A stretch of 64,000 nt of DNA from Poa pratensis (Eukaryota; Streptophyta; Magnoliopsida; Poales; Poaceae), in contig CAMZMU010000052.1 of assembly GCA_947311845.1 (NCBI GenBank), positions 135,586,919 through 135,650,918 of the forward strand, given 5' to 3'. Shown in pieces: positions 47,169 through 56,970 of the stretch (its first letter is position 1; each line of letters starts with the position of its first letter). A program made the position numbers and the translations under genes. Under the pieces are notes generated by a model. It did no database searches. It was not told where the DNA came from and was given only the letters and a program-made list of their open reading frames with translations.

Positions 47169-49177
47169 CTAGGGGTCTATGCGCGGGCTTCGCCGCGCCC
47201 GTGGATTAGACTTTTTTTTCAAATTTGTAATTTGGGTTTGGATGTTGAAATATGATTGCTTCTTCCCTGTATAAATGTAGGGTAATTTGAATTTTAGAAA
47301 GTTTGCGTGTAATTTGAAATTTTCAAGTTTTGTAATCATTTTGGAAAGGTTGGAAAGTGTATTTAATGGTTATTTTGGTTGTTGCGTGAATGTTAAATTT
47401 GGTTTGATTTGAATTTGAAATGAGTTTTTAAAGTTACAAAAGTTTTGGAAATAAGGAAAAGAAAATAGAAAGGGGGAGAAAAGATTATTTTGATTGTTAC
47501 GTTGTTTGAATTTTTAGAACTTGTTTGTTCATCTAATTTTTTTTGGTTTGTATTATTTAAAATTGTTTAAAATTCGTATGGATAGTTTTTTTTTTCTTTT
47601 TTAAATGAACAAAAAGTGTGAACATTTTTAAATTATTGGTTTACATTACGTAGTTTACCATACTGAACCTCATATACCCACGTCGCTGCCTGTCGTGGCA
47701 GAATTTTCTTCGGATTCTTCTGCCGCGGTTGCTTCCTCACTCGTAACACCTCCTTCTATCGTGGCAGATTTTTTTTCTGATTTTTCTGCCGTGGCAGAAA
47801 AATTATGGATATAATTTGAACTTTTTTTAAAAAATGGCTTGCATTATGTAGACTTTTCCCCAAAAGCATTATGTAGACTTTTCCCAAAATTGCATTGCCG
47901 CACCCGTGGATTTGAAATTTATTTAGGTTTTTTGAGGGACTAAATTTGAAGGAAAAATATTCGAAATTGTGAAGCATGTAAACGTGGAATTCGAATTGAA
48001 ATGATCAAATGGACTTTAAAAACTGAGCAATTTGAAATTCACGTTGGCATTATCTTTTTCTTTTGCTTAAATAATACCCCATATACCTGTGTTTTTTTAG
48101 ACAGATGAGTTCAAGAAATTGTAATTTGGTGAAATTTGTCTGAACTGATTTGTGATTAAATTTGGGAATTTGAATTATTTAATCATAAGTTTGTTAGAAG
48201 TTAAAAATTGCCTAGGTTGTCGTAAAATTATCGGAATTCAAAAATTGCATAGGTTGAGAAATTGTTTAAATTATTGGAATGGTAATTAGGGGAGCTGTAC
48301 ACATTTGAATTGTTTTCATGGATTTAAAATTATTGTTTTACATTTTTTTCCTAAATTATATGAATTATTCGGGATATTTTTTTCGCAGAAAATTGTTTGA
48401 CACTACTTAGATGTTCTTGCAAAATTATATGAATAATTTGGGATTTTTTTTGCAAAAAAAAAAACTGACAGGTGGGCCTGACGTCACAGGGGAGCGGATC
48501 TGGCCGTGCCGGCCGCGGCGGAGCCGACGTTGCTGGCGGCGCCCCGGCGCGTCCCAGGACGTGCGGCTGGTCGCGTCGGGAGCGCCTCGTCGCGGGGAGC
48601 CAGGAGGTAGCGGCGCCGCCCCTGGATGGTCGCCGGAGCGGCCAGGGCGGCGCGCGGAAACGGCGGAGCTCCGCGCGGACGGCGGCGCCGATTGCGGAGC
48701 AGCGGTGGGCTCCCGGCACGGCGCGCTTGGCGAGGAGGTGGAGGGCGGCGCGGCGCACCTCCCCGTACCCTTCGATTTGGACGGGGAGGGCCGGAGCGGC
48801 GGCATGGCGCGGCGACCGCGGCGTCGCGCGAGCGGGAGGGGAGCTCGGCGGTCTTTTTGGAAATAAGCCCCAGGCTTTTAGACAAATTGCAGAAAGGCCC
48901 TCCCGCAGTGGAAGCCGTCAAATCCATGTGAATTTTGGAAAAAAGGAGGGTTTTTTTTGCAAAATAATCGGGTGACCGGGTGGGCGACCGGCTGACTGGC
49001 GTGTGACCGGCCGGTGACGGGCGACGTGGCGCGCTGCGATTGGTTATAAATCAAGATGAATAGTGCGTTGTGGGTTTGGGGGCGACGTGGCTCGATCACG
49101 GCCGTCCGTCGCGCGGATCGGATGGCCGTGGTTTGGGGGCGACGTGGAGGGCTGGAGAGGGCAGGGATCCTTCGGCC
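47169..49177 (-). mobile_element. Helitron, minus strand (5' end disrupted)
   Basis: Read on the minus strand, the 3' end is a GC-rich hairpin (GCGCGG…CCGCGC within 47180-47200), ATAGACCC and CTAG (complement of 47169-47172), followed by T. The 5' side is less clear: GGCCGAAGGATCCCTG just before 49177 resembles the GGCTGAGGCCTGGG that follows the TC end of the small Helitron, but a poly(T) run of another insertion lies there. The interior has an AT-rich half, a GC-rich half and A/T tracts typical of non-autonomous grass Helitrons. Open frames at 48351-48975 overlap on both strands and look like composition effects. Confidence 0.6.
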
Positions 49178-49700
49178 TTTTTTTTTTACTAAACTACTTG
49201 TATTCAAACTCAAACAACCATACAGATACGGATACAAGCAGAATACAGGACGAATACGTCGGACGCAGCTGCAACAACCTTACATAAAAGACCTTCTGAA
49301 AAACCAGAATAACACAAAGAACCCCAAGGTCTTTCTTCAACCTCACGACCACGGAGCTGGAAAACTTCAGGACGAAACCGCCGACGGAGACCAGCCCGTC
49401 GCTTCCAAGGTCGCTCCACGGCACAGAACCAGCTTCTTGCCATCCGGCGTTGATGAACCGCAATATCGTCTAGCTCGAAGCAGCCAGAACTCAAGACGGA
49501 GAAGGAGCATCGGTCGGGGACCTGCCCCAAGCTTTCTCTGCGCCAGATCCAGGCCCAGCGGCACTCCACCTCAGAAGAGGCAGCCGAATCCCTCTCCTTT
49601 CTTCCCCACATACCTGCAGCAGCGACGACGAAGCAGCAACTCCCACCACGCCGACACCTCCCCTCGCCACCCCGGCCGGCCAGCGATGTCGAAGTAGCAG
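49178..49700 (-). mobile_element. Poly(A)-tailed retroelement fragment
   Basis: A T run at about 49177-49187 marks a 3' poly(A) tail on the minus strand. Upstream on that strand is GC-richer DNA with overlapping open frames but no reverse transcriptase. The other end could not be placed; it may touch the PIF/Harbinger element. The layout resembles the 785-bp element at 31875-32659. Confidence 0.4.
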
Positions 49701-50128
49701 AGCACCATCGTATTCTTCCAAATCCTCTGCTCCTGTACCGGCAACCAAGTTGGGGGTGTCGGACATGTGTTCGGGCAACATTTAGATGCCGCCCACAACG
49801 GCACTCCCCAAAGGCCCACCCCCCAAACGGCCCAATTTTTCAGCGAACTGTCGAACACATTGCGGGCATGCCGTGGTCGACGCCGATGAACAGCACAAAT
49901 GAGGAACAGGACGGCGGTGCATGCATTAATAAAAAATGTCTCAAATGATGCCGGCACTCAAACAGTTTTGCCGCGCCGGAGAACAAGTCAGAGACTTGGC
50001 ATAGTTTTGACCACGCCGGAGAACAATCTCCAACGCCGGCCATCAAAAAAGGATCGACCACGCTGGAGAACAAGTCTCCAAGGCCGGCCATCAAAAGGGC
50101 GCCTCCCTGGCGCAAGGGTTCATGCCGA
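49701..50128. other. Spacer with PIF/Harbinger-like subterminal sequence
   Basis: GTTGGGGGTGTCGGACATG (49751-49769) echoes the GGGGGTGCCGGACA found near the right end of the PIF/Harbinger element (52110-52125), so this may be its other subterminal region. No clean left terminus or target duplication was found. Confidence 0.35.
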
Positions 50129-51895
50129 TCACGCGGCGGCCTCCTCCTCGACTTCTTCCTCGTCATCCTCGTCGGATCCCTCGAGCTCCGCCGCTTTGGC
50201 CGCCGCCTTCTCAGCCTGGATGCGCCTCCGTTCGGACACGAAGTAGGCCTTCTGGTTGGGGCTCATGCCGGTCGTGTTCGTGACCATGACGACGCTCCTC
50301 CTTCTTCTCTTGGTTCTTGAGATTGGTCTCCTGCATCTTGAAGTAGAGCGTCCACTTCTCGTCGGACTTGGCTTGTAGCTTCTTCCTCTCGACAGTCGAC
50401 GCGGCCACCTCGGCAACGTATAGCTTCACCGACTCTTGGATGCTGCCTGCGGCGCCCGAGGCCCCTGGCTTCTTGCCAGCCCTGGCGGCCGCCTTGTACG
50501 CCTTCACTCCCATCTCGGGACGCTCGGCGCTAGCAGCTGGCAGATTTCTTTCATCTCCTTCGGCGGTGCCTTGGTCTTTTATATGGCTCTTCCACTTCGG
50601 GCAACCTTTAACCACCTCCCAAACATGCATGAACTTGTATGGCTTCTTGCCATCCGACTCCAAGTCAAGGTACAAGTACTTGGCGTCCTTGAGCTACACA
50701 AACAAAGGCCAAGTCAAGTATGCATGTAAACATGATGGGTAACAAGTTAAGATGATCAGCTAACCTTGTCGGCATCGTTCTTGCCACTCTCGTCTCTAAG
50801 CAAGATTTGCTCATTGCAATGGTGAAACTTGGTAGTGAGAGCCGAGATGACGCCCCAACGGCTCTCAACCGATTTGGCATTGCGGTTAGGCAAATCTTCA
50901 TGAGGAGGATACGACCTTCGTTCGGTGTAGTCCTTCTGAATACGTATCCAGTAGGCCTTCTTCCTTTGGTTGGCGCCCTTCTCGCCGCACATGCTCACGT
51001 TCATCCACGCCTCGGCCAACAAGACATCCTCACTCACGCACCAAGTCTTGCCTCTGTTTCCAGCCTTCCGGACGCCATCCTCTTCATCGCCATCCTCTTC
51101 TTCTTCGACCTCCCCTTCCCGGCCCTGGCCGGCATCCCCTTCCTCGCCATGGCCAGCGTCCCCCTCCTGGCCCTGGCCGGCATCCCCTTCCTTGCCCTGG
51201 CCGAACTGTTCTGTCTCGGCGTAGGCCCTGGCGGCGTAGGTTGTACCGTCGTCGATGATTGAAGTCATCAACGAGTTGCCAGCATCCTACCGGCAATTAA
51301 TGCACAAAACAACAATTTGCATCCGGCCGCTCGCAATAACTGCGCCCAACAAACAATCGGCCGGGGAACACAATAAATGAGGGAGATCAAGATTATAAAT
51401 AGCACTCACATGGCCGAGTTGGTCGCCGAAGAAAAGGCCACGGGAAGCAGTCGCGTCTTGGCTCGAGGCAGGTGTCCGCCGCAACGCTGGCGATTCGCTG
51501 AACAGCGGCGCGGCGTTTAGATCGATGGGCGACTCTTCGGGGGAAAACCACGACACCTACGACGGGTAGCCGGAGGTGCCGTTGAAGAAGGCCGGGACAG
51601 ACGGCGACCCGACAAACCCGCCGCCGGATGCTGGGCTAGAGCTGCTTTGGCTCATGGCGATCAACATCTCGGCGGCGTTGTCGTTCGGCGACGACTGATC
51701 AGCCGACTTGTCCTTCGCCTTGACTCGTCGTTGTTGCCGTAGCAGGGAAGCGGCAGCGCGGAGCTGGGCCTGGCTCATGGCCGCCAGCAACGGAAGATCC
51801 TGTGGCTCCCGCTTCATCGGCTTCTTCTTCGGCTGCGACGACGCCGGCAGCTTGCGTCCCTTGGGTTTCGCGAGGCCGACGGACTTGGGCGGCAT
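50129..51895 (-). pseudogene. PIF/Harbinger ORF1 (Myb/SANT-like, NAM-associated), broken
   Basis: Three exons on the minus strand: 51410-51895, 50765-51286 and 50129-50693, with GT-AG introns in phase 0. Exon 1 starts MPPKSVGLAKPKG and carries low-complexity sequence and the LFFGDQLGH stretch. Exon 2 has an acidic linker and a Myb/trihelix-like domain (KTWCVSEDVLLAEAWMNVS … SVESRWGVI). Exon 3 contains KPYKFMHVWEVVKGCPKWKS and a Lys/Glu-rich tail (QKAYFVSERRRIQAEKAAA). This is the layout of the DNA-binding ORF1 of plant PIF/Harbinger elements. Two lesions are seen: an in-frame TAG at 51557-51559 in exon 1 and a frameshift near 50300 in exon 3. No transposase gene is present in the window. Confidence 0.8.
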
Positions 51896-52230
51896 TGTGG
51901 CGGAAGGCGAGGAGGTCGTGGCGGCGGCGAGTGGGTTTGGGAAATGGAGAGAAGATTGCGAATTTTGGCGCCGGGGTGGCAATGTAGAGGAAGGGGAATT
52001 GGGCCCGGCGCGTCGTGTGTATGACGGGCGGGCCAGCGCTATCAGGGCCATGCCTGAGGCGATGTCCGGCACCCCCAGGAGGGCCTCTAAACTTGGAGGC
52101 CCTATTGGGGGTGCCGGACACAAAATCGCTCGGGGCGAGACTTTGGGGGGTGCCGCTGGTGGGCGTTTTTGGTGTTCGGCCCCCCAAAGGGCCTTTGGGG
52201 GGTCCTTTAGAGGCCCCCAGTGGAGAGCTC
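51896..52230 (-). mobile_element. PIF/Harbinger 5' terminal region
   Basis: The element ends at 52230 with CCAGTGGAGAGCTC (terminus GAGCTCTCCACTGGGGG on the minus strand), followed by TAA (52231-52233), the expected 3-bp target. Between terminus and ORF1 the DNA is full of GGCCCC/GGGGCC inverted motifs, including a near-palindrome around 52072-52125. The opposite end was not located, so the element is incomplete or rearranged. Confidence 0.6.
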
Positions 52231-52389
52231 TAAGCACAATCAAAGAAGAGAAAATAAGCACAATCAAACAAGAGAGAAAATGGACCATGTTCGACAGGTC
52301 TCTTTGCAGTGTATAGCATACAAACTTACAAAGTCGTCGTCGTCCTCAACGTTCAAATGTCAGGCTACGTGGTTGATATATGCATGCCG

Positions 52390-54775
52390 TCCTTTCTTAT
52401 GTATATATAAACTCTCTTGATGTCGATAATAATAATGAAAATATGGCAGATGAAGATACCTCTAAAGCTGAAAATATTTGTTTGGTATGTTCGAAAAAGT
52501 GTCATTTTTAGACGGAAGGCTCGAGCAGAGCCCAGCTTTAAATTAATAAAGCCATCCGGCCAGGTTCATACAACATAAACGAAAGGCGAACAGGGGTCCC
52601 AAGGGACAAATGGTAGTTTCAGGCAGCACGAAGGCTACATCGAAAGCCACTCACGCAGGAGGGCATAAATAAGAGACATGTGACACCCACTAAGGGAAGA
52701 TACATCAGACATGGCGGTCCCGAACAATGTTGTGGAGCTCGCGGATGCGATGAATCGCCAACTCCACCACACCTCGGTCCTGTCTCCTAGCCACTGGCTT
52801 CCACACCTGCATATGAATAGACAGTTTGAACAGGCGGTCAGCCGGCTGAGAAGGGAGAATCCCCTCAATTGCTAACGTATTCCTCATGTTCCACAGAGTC
52901 CACATAAGAAAGGCGCAACATATCCATAACACTCTACGATCCTAACCCTTATAATCCATGAGGAGATTGAACATCTCCGGAAAACATGAGGGGTTCCATG
53001 TACAGTGCAACAGTTCCCTAACTACGCTCCATAGGAACTTGGCAAGAGAGCAGCCAAAGAAGATGTGATTGATGTCCTCAAACTGACCGCAGAGAGCGCA
53101 ACAGCCATTCGAGGGACCCCTCCTACGAACAATGTTGTCACAAGAAGGGAGGCGCTTCCGGACAACTTGCCATAGGAAAATCCTGATCTTCAGGGGAATA
53201 GCAATCCCCCAAATCTCTCGGAAATATTTCCGAGGTGTACCTTGACAAAGCGCACTATAGAGGGATTTTACAGAGAATTTCCTAGACGGCTCGAGGGTCC
53301 AGGATAACCTATCATGTCCCTCCGTCAGGTGAACATCATCTACCAGCCTCTGTAGCTCGTGCCATTCCGCGGTCTCAGTGAGACCGAGCGTCAGACGGAA
53401 AGGAATGGTCCATTCCCCGGATCGAAATGCCACGAACACCAAGCATCTAGGCTCTAGCGCAATGAGAAAGAGGTTGGGGAAGCGGGCCCTGAGAGGACCA
53501 TCCCCCACCCACCAGTCGAGCCAAAATCTCGTCGATTTCCCGTTAAGGACCTCGTGTTTGGCCCCTAGGCTAATAAGGTCCTTAACTTTATGGAGGGTGT
53601 TCCAGAATTGGGATCCCGAGCTATGGGCATCGGCCAGTAGATCCTTCTGTCTTAGGTATTTGTTGCGGATGATGTCGGCCCAGAGCCCCTGCTCGCCGCT
53701 CATCAGTTTCCAGACCCATTTCACCATGAGGCAAATATTCATGAGTCTGGAGTCCATGATCCCAAGGCCCCCCCAAAGCCTTGGGTTGGCACACCGCCGA
53801 CCACCGAACCCAGTGGTACTTGCGCTTCTTCCCATTACACTCCCAGAAGAAACACGATCTGTGTTTATCTAACGTCTTGTGCACCCCCTCCCCCAGGAGG
53901 CACACCCCCATCGCATGAAGGGGAAGATTTGATAAACACGCGTCGGTAGGCGTGAGCCTAGCGGCCGAGGACATGAGTTTACCCATCCACGGGTCTGCCC
54001 GCTTACCAACATGACTCGTCAGGGGTCCCCGATCCCCTGCACAGAGAGCGCGGTCACTCACTGGAAGGCCGAGGTATGTAAAGGGGAATGACCCCCGTTT
54101 ACAGTTGAGCATGCATGCAATCCTCATCTGCTCCTCCTCGTCGACTCCCAAGACCAGCACCTCACTCTTGTGGAAGTTGATCCGAAGCCCGGACAGGTTC
54201 TCGAAGCACATTAAGATGAACTTGAGATTTGCAATGGCCAGGTCCACGGGCTGGATCATGATGATCGTGTCATCCGCATACTGGAGATGCGACACCCCCC
54301 CTGGGATGAGATGAGGGATCAACCCCTGAATATGCCCCGTCGCACTAGCGGAGTCAAGGATGGCCGCCAACGCCTCGACGACATAGTCGAAGAGGAGTGG
54401 CGATAAGGGGTCCCCCTGGCGAACTCCCCTCCCATTACGGAAGAAGTTGCCCATATCACCATTAATGGCAATAGCAGTCTGGCCCCCCGAGACCAGACTC
54501 ATGGCTCTATGAACCCAACTAGTGTCAAAGCCGGCCCTGAGTAGGACCTCCCTAAGGAAGCCCCAGTTTACTCTGTCATAGGCCTTTTCAAAGTCTAGCT
54601 TCAGAAAAACTCCCCTGAGTTTCCTAGACTTCGTCTCATGCACAATCTCGCGCAGAGAGACGACACCCTCATGGATGTGTCTCCCCTTCATGAACGCTGA
54701 CTGGGTGCTAAAAGTGCCATTTCAACTAAAGATAATCTTGTTAAGCGCAATTGGCATGGAGTTACCAGTTACGTA
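52390..54775 (+). pseudogene. Old LINE zf-RVT fragment, split by a younger LINE
   Basis: Left of the younger LINE the plus strand reads KIWQMKIPLKLKIFVWYVRK; right of it, in continuation, TKDNLVKRNWHGV. Together these are the reverse-transcriptase zinc-binding (zf-RVT) region of a plant L1-type LINE. Only about 170 bp are recognisable (52390-52507 and 54723-54775). Confidence 0.75.
52508..54709 (-). mobile_element. 5'-truncated L1-type LINE, broken ORF2
   Basis: A 2.2-kb insertion flanked by the 13-bp direct repeat AAAAGTGTCATTT (52495-52507) / AAAAGTGCCATTT (54710-54722). On the minus strand it starts inside the reverse transcriptase (STQSAFMKGRHIHEG), continues through KLDFEKAYDRVNW, GVRQGDPLSPLLF and the catalytic YADD box, and then a C-terminal zf-RVT domain (FSVKSLYSAL … CCALCGQ … HIFFGCS). 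A frameshift lies at a C run near 53765 and an in-frame TAG at 52942-52944 precedes the last part (CAFLMWTLWNMRN). The 3' end has a short A tail. It is inactive. The target was an older LINE. Confidence 0.92.
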
Positions 54776-54989
54776 TGTACGTACAAAAGCAATGAAAACT
54801 TATTGGTCATCCTCTATCTACTGAGTTGGAACCAATTTAACTTACACTCTTACTTGGTTTCTTGTTAGGAAACTAGCACACTTATAACGTGATCTGAAAA
54901 CTACCTAGCGGAATCAAACTGTACTTGAAGCGACCATTTCCAGATCAGTGCATGAGTGATGCTGAACTTATATTTTGTAGTACAGTTTG

Positions 54990-55800
54990 TAGTACTATGA
55001 ACTTTATAGAATTTGAAGCGACCATTTCCATCTGAACGAGACGTTTGAATGTGTACGTACGCAAGCAACGGAAGCTCGTAGGGCACCACTCCACACAAAT
55101 AGCGTTGCGGCTGGAAGCTGAATTTTCTGCACAAATAGCTTTAGTTTTCTAAGCATGGGCGCCACATTTATCTAGTTAGACTTGGCACCAATGATAAGTC
55201 GCGCGTCTAGTTTACTTTCTGCGTTTTGTCAACATGTATGGTGTGGACTTCTTCATCGCACATAACGAAAGAACAGTTCATTTCAGGCAGTTGAATAGTA
55301 CAAACATTGCCAGTGTTAGTAAAATACTAGAAACTGCCAGTGTAGGTTGAGAAAAGGAAAACTCTCGATTTTCTATCAGAAATCTTCTTATTGGTACTCA
55401 AAAGGAGTACTATGTTACTATGTTGTGGAGTAAGTAAAACTGAACGTACATACTAAATGTAGCAGCGTAACTGCTTCTGAGATCGATCGCTCATTTTTCT
55501 TTTGAAGAAATAATAGTCTTTCCCGTTATCTATTTAACCAATCGTCTGTTACCCACAGATTTTTATTATAAAGTGGTTTACTTACCCAGTTTATATTTCT
55601 GTTACCCACGTCGGCCACACACGCAAAGTGGTTTACTTACCCAGTTTATATTTCTTCACAAACACTTTGAAGAATTCATCCATCGACGAGCTACACATTC
55701 TTGGAAATACAGAGGCGTCCGGAATTCAGAAAAAGATTGCAGGATCATTCATGAAGCCGAAGTGATAGATCAATAACTCGATATAATGTGAAAAATCGGC
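54990..55800 (+). repeat. Promoter/leader module, copy 3
   Basis: Contains CATTTCCATCTGAACGAGAC (55023-55042), the GGCGCCAC…GGCACCAA block (55157-55190), and TATA-leader sequence AGTTTATATTTCTTCACAAA followed by ATTCATCCATCGACGAG. The block AAAGTGGTTTACTTACCCAG with the TATA motif occurs twice 53 bp apart (55571 and 55624). The leader's ATG is changed, so the short first frame of copies 1 and 2 is not kept. Confidence 0.65.
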
Positions 55801-55836
55801 GATCGAGGGCTTCCCGATGTACATCTCCATCGGTGC

Positions 55837-56097
55837 GTGTACGTTGACGCTCTCGCAGCTCGCCGTCGCCTCCGACATCACACTAATCCACCACTTTGCG
55901 ACTTGGCAAACGTCTCGCTAGCTATCTACCTCGGATACCAGTACAACAGTCTCCTTCTCTCGCTCTCTTCGTGTGATCGTATGATCGTATACTGCGGCGT
56001 CAGCCTGGATCATCAGTTTCGCCCATGCATGGCACTGGCCGGAGAAGGAATGGAGAGCATTGTGGTGCAAGATAATCACAGACTAGTGATCAGATGA
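55837..56097 (+). pseudogene. Short open frame downstream of module copy 3, function unknown
   Basis: An 86-codon open frame contains VSLAIYLGYQYNSLLLSL and GVSLDHQFRPCMALAGEGME. The homologous stretch of arm A (about 33230-33390) keeps VSLAIYLGDQYNHL but then hits stops. It may be the remnant of the gene once driven by the module. I do not recognise the family, and it may not be translated. Confidence 0.3.
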
Positions 56098-56970
56098 GGT
56101 CTGAACGGTGATGGTTTCAGCGTGCTGGTGATCAGATGTTACATCCGTTTAACCAAGTGATTTCGGTGTGGTAAGATGTTCATGTGACAGACAGGTGAAA
56201 AACACCTCGTCACATCTCACATTATCTTTCAGGTGATGAAAAAAGGAGTATCTTCGAGTTCGGTAGATTATTCGATCGCGCAACGCCTGTAGCAGATAGC
56301 TAGTTCGTGCCGACGCCAGAGCCCCGACCGACAGTAGCAGTCAAGGTTGATCCAGTAGAAAGTTTCAGACAACACTCCCCATCAAGACAGCCAGTGGTGA
56401 TTCAGAAAGCGCCCGGGTAACTGACAGTCGTGAAGTTTCATCACAGGCAAGACAGCACGGTAATAAATTCAACAAACGTGGTAATATTCCAGTCCAAAGA
56501 TGAGCTACCTATGATTAGGTGACAAGCTCCTGGAAAATTCAACCTAGGTAGCGCAAACTGGTGTGCTAAGCAAATGATGAAACGCGGAGCAAACTGGCTT
56601 GACAAACGGGCTAGTTTTCAACTGGGTGCCGCCAGTGTTACCTTTAGAGTTTAGCACAGTGCGTTTCAGTTGAGATTCGGTAAGGGAGCCTTGGACTCTC
56701 TCGGTTCGCAAATAAACTAGTTGTAAGGTGTCTTTCGTTGTCATGGAATTTGGTGAGATTTTCTGTCCTTGCCTCTCCCATCGACTGATCATAGGACCGA
56801 GTTTGTTGGGGGGTGAGGTTGGATGCGTGCGTCAAATGAGTCAAGTGACATACTGCTGGTGTAAGCCGGGCGTAAACCTTGTGTCACGGTTTCAGTTGGG
56901 ACAGTGTTCTCATCACCAGGCCAAGGGGCACACTGATGGACACCTTATTTGTTTCTTTCTTTCCGTGACA
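56098..56970. other. Non-coding block conserved in arm A
   Basis: No gene. Aligns with 33385-34225, ending at the Helitron insertion point TTTCCGTGACA. Confidence 0.6.

Noticed and set aside
48351..48975. Six overlapping frames of 100-167 codons
   Set aside because: GC-rich half of a Helitron; high Arg/Ala/Gly content in all frames is a composition effect.
52232..52285. Direct repeat AAGCACAATCAAA as a long target duplication
   Set aside because: The two copies are adjacent with nothing between them, so it is a local tandem duplication rather than an insertion footprint.
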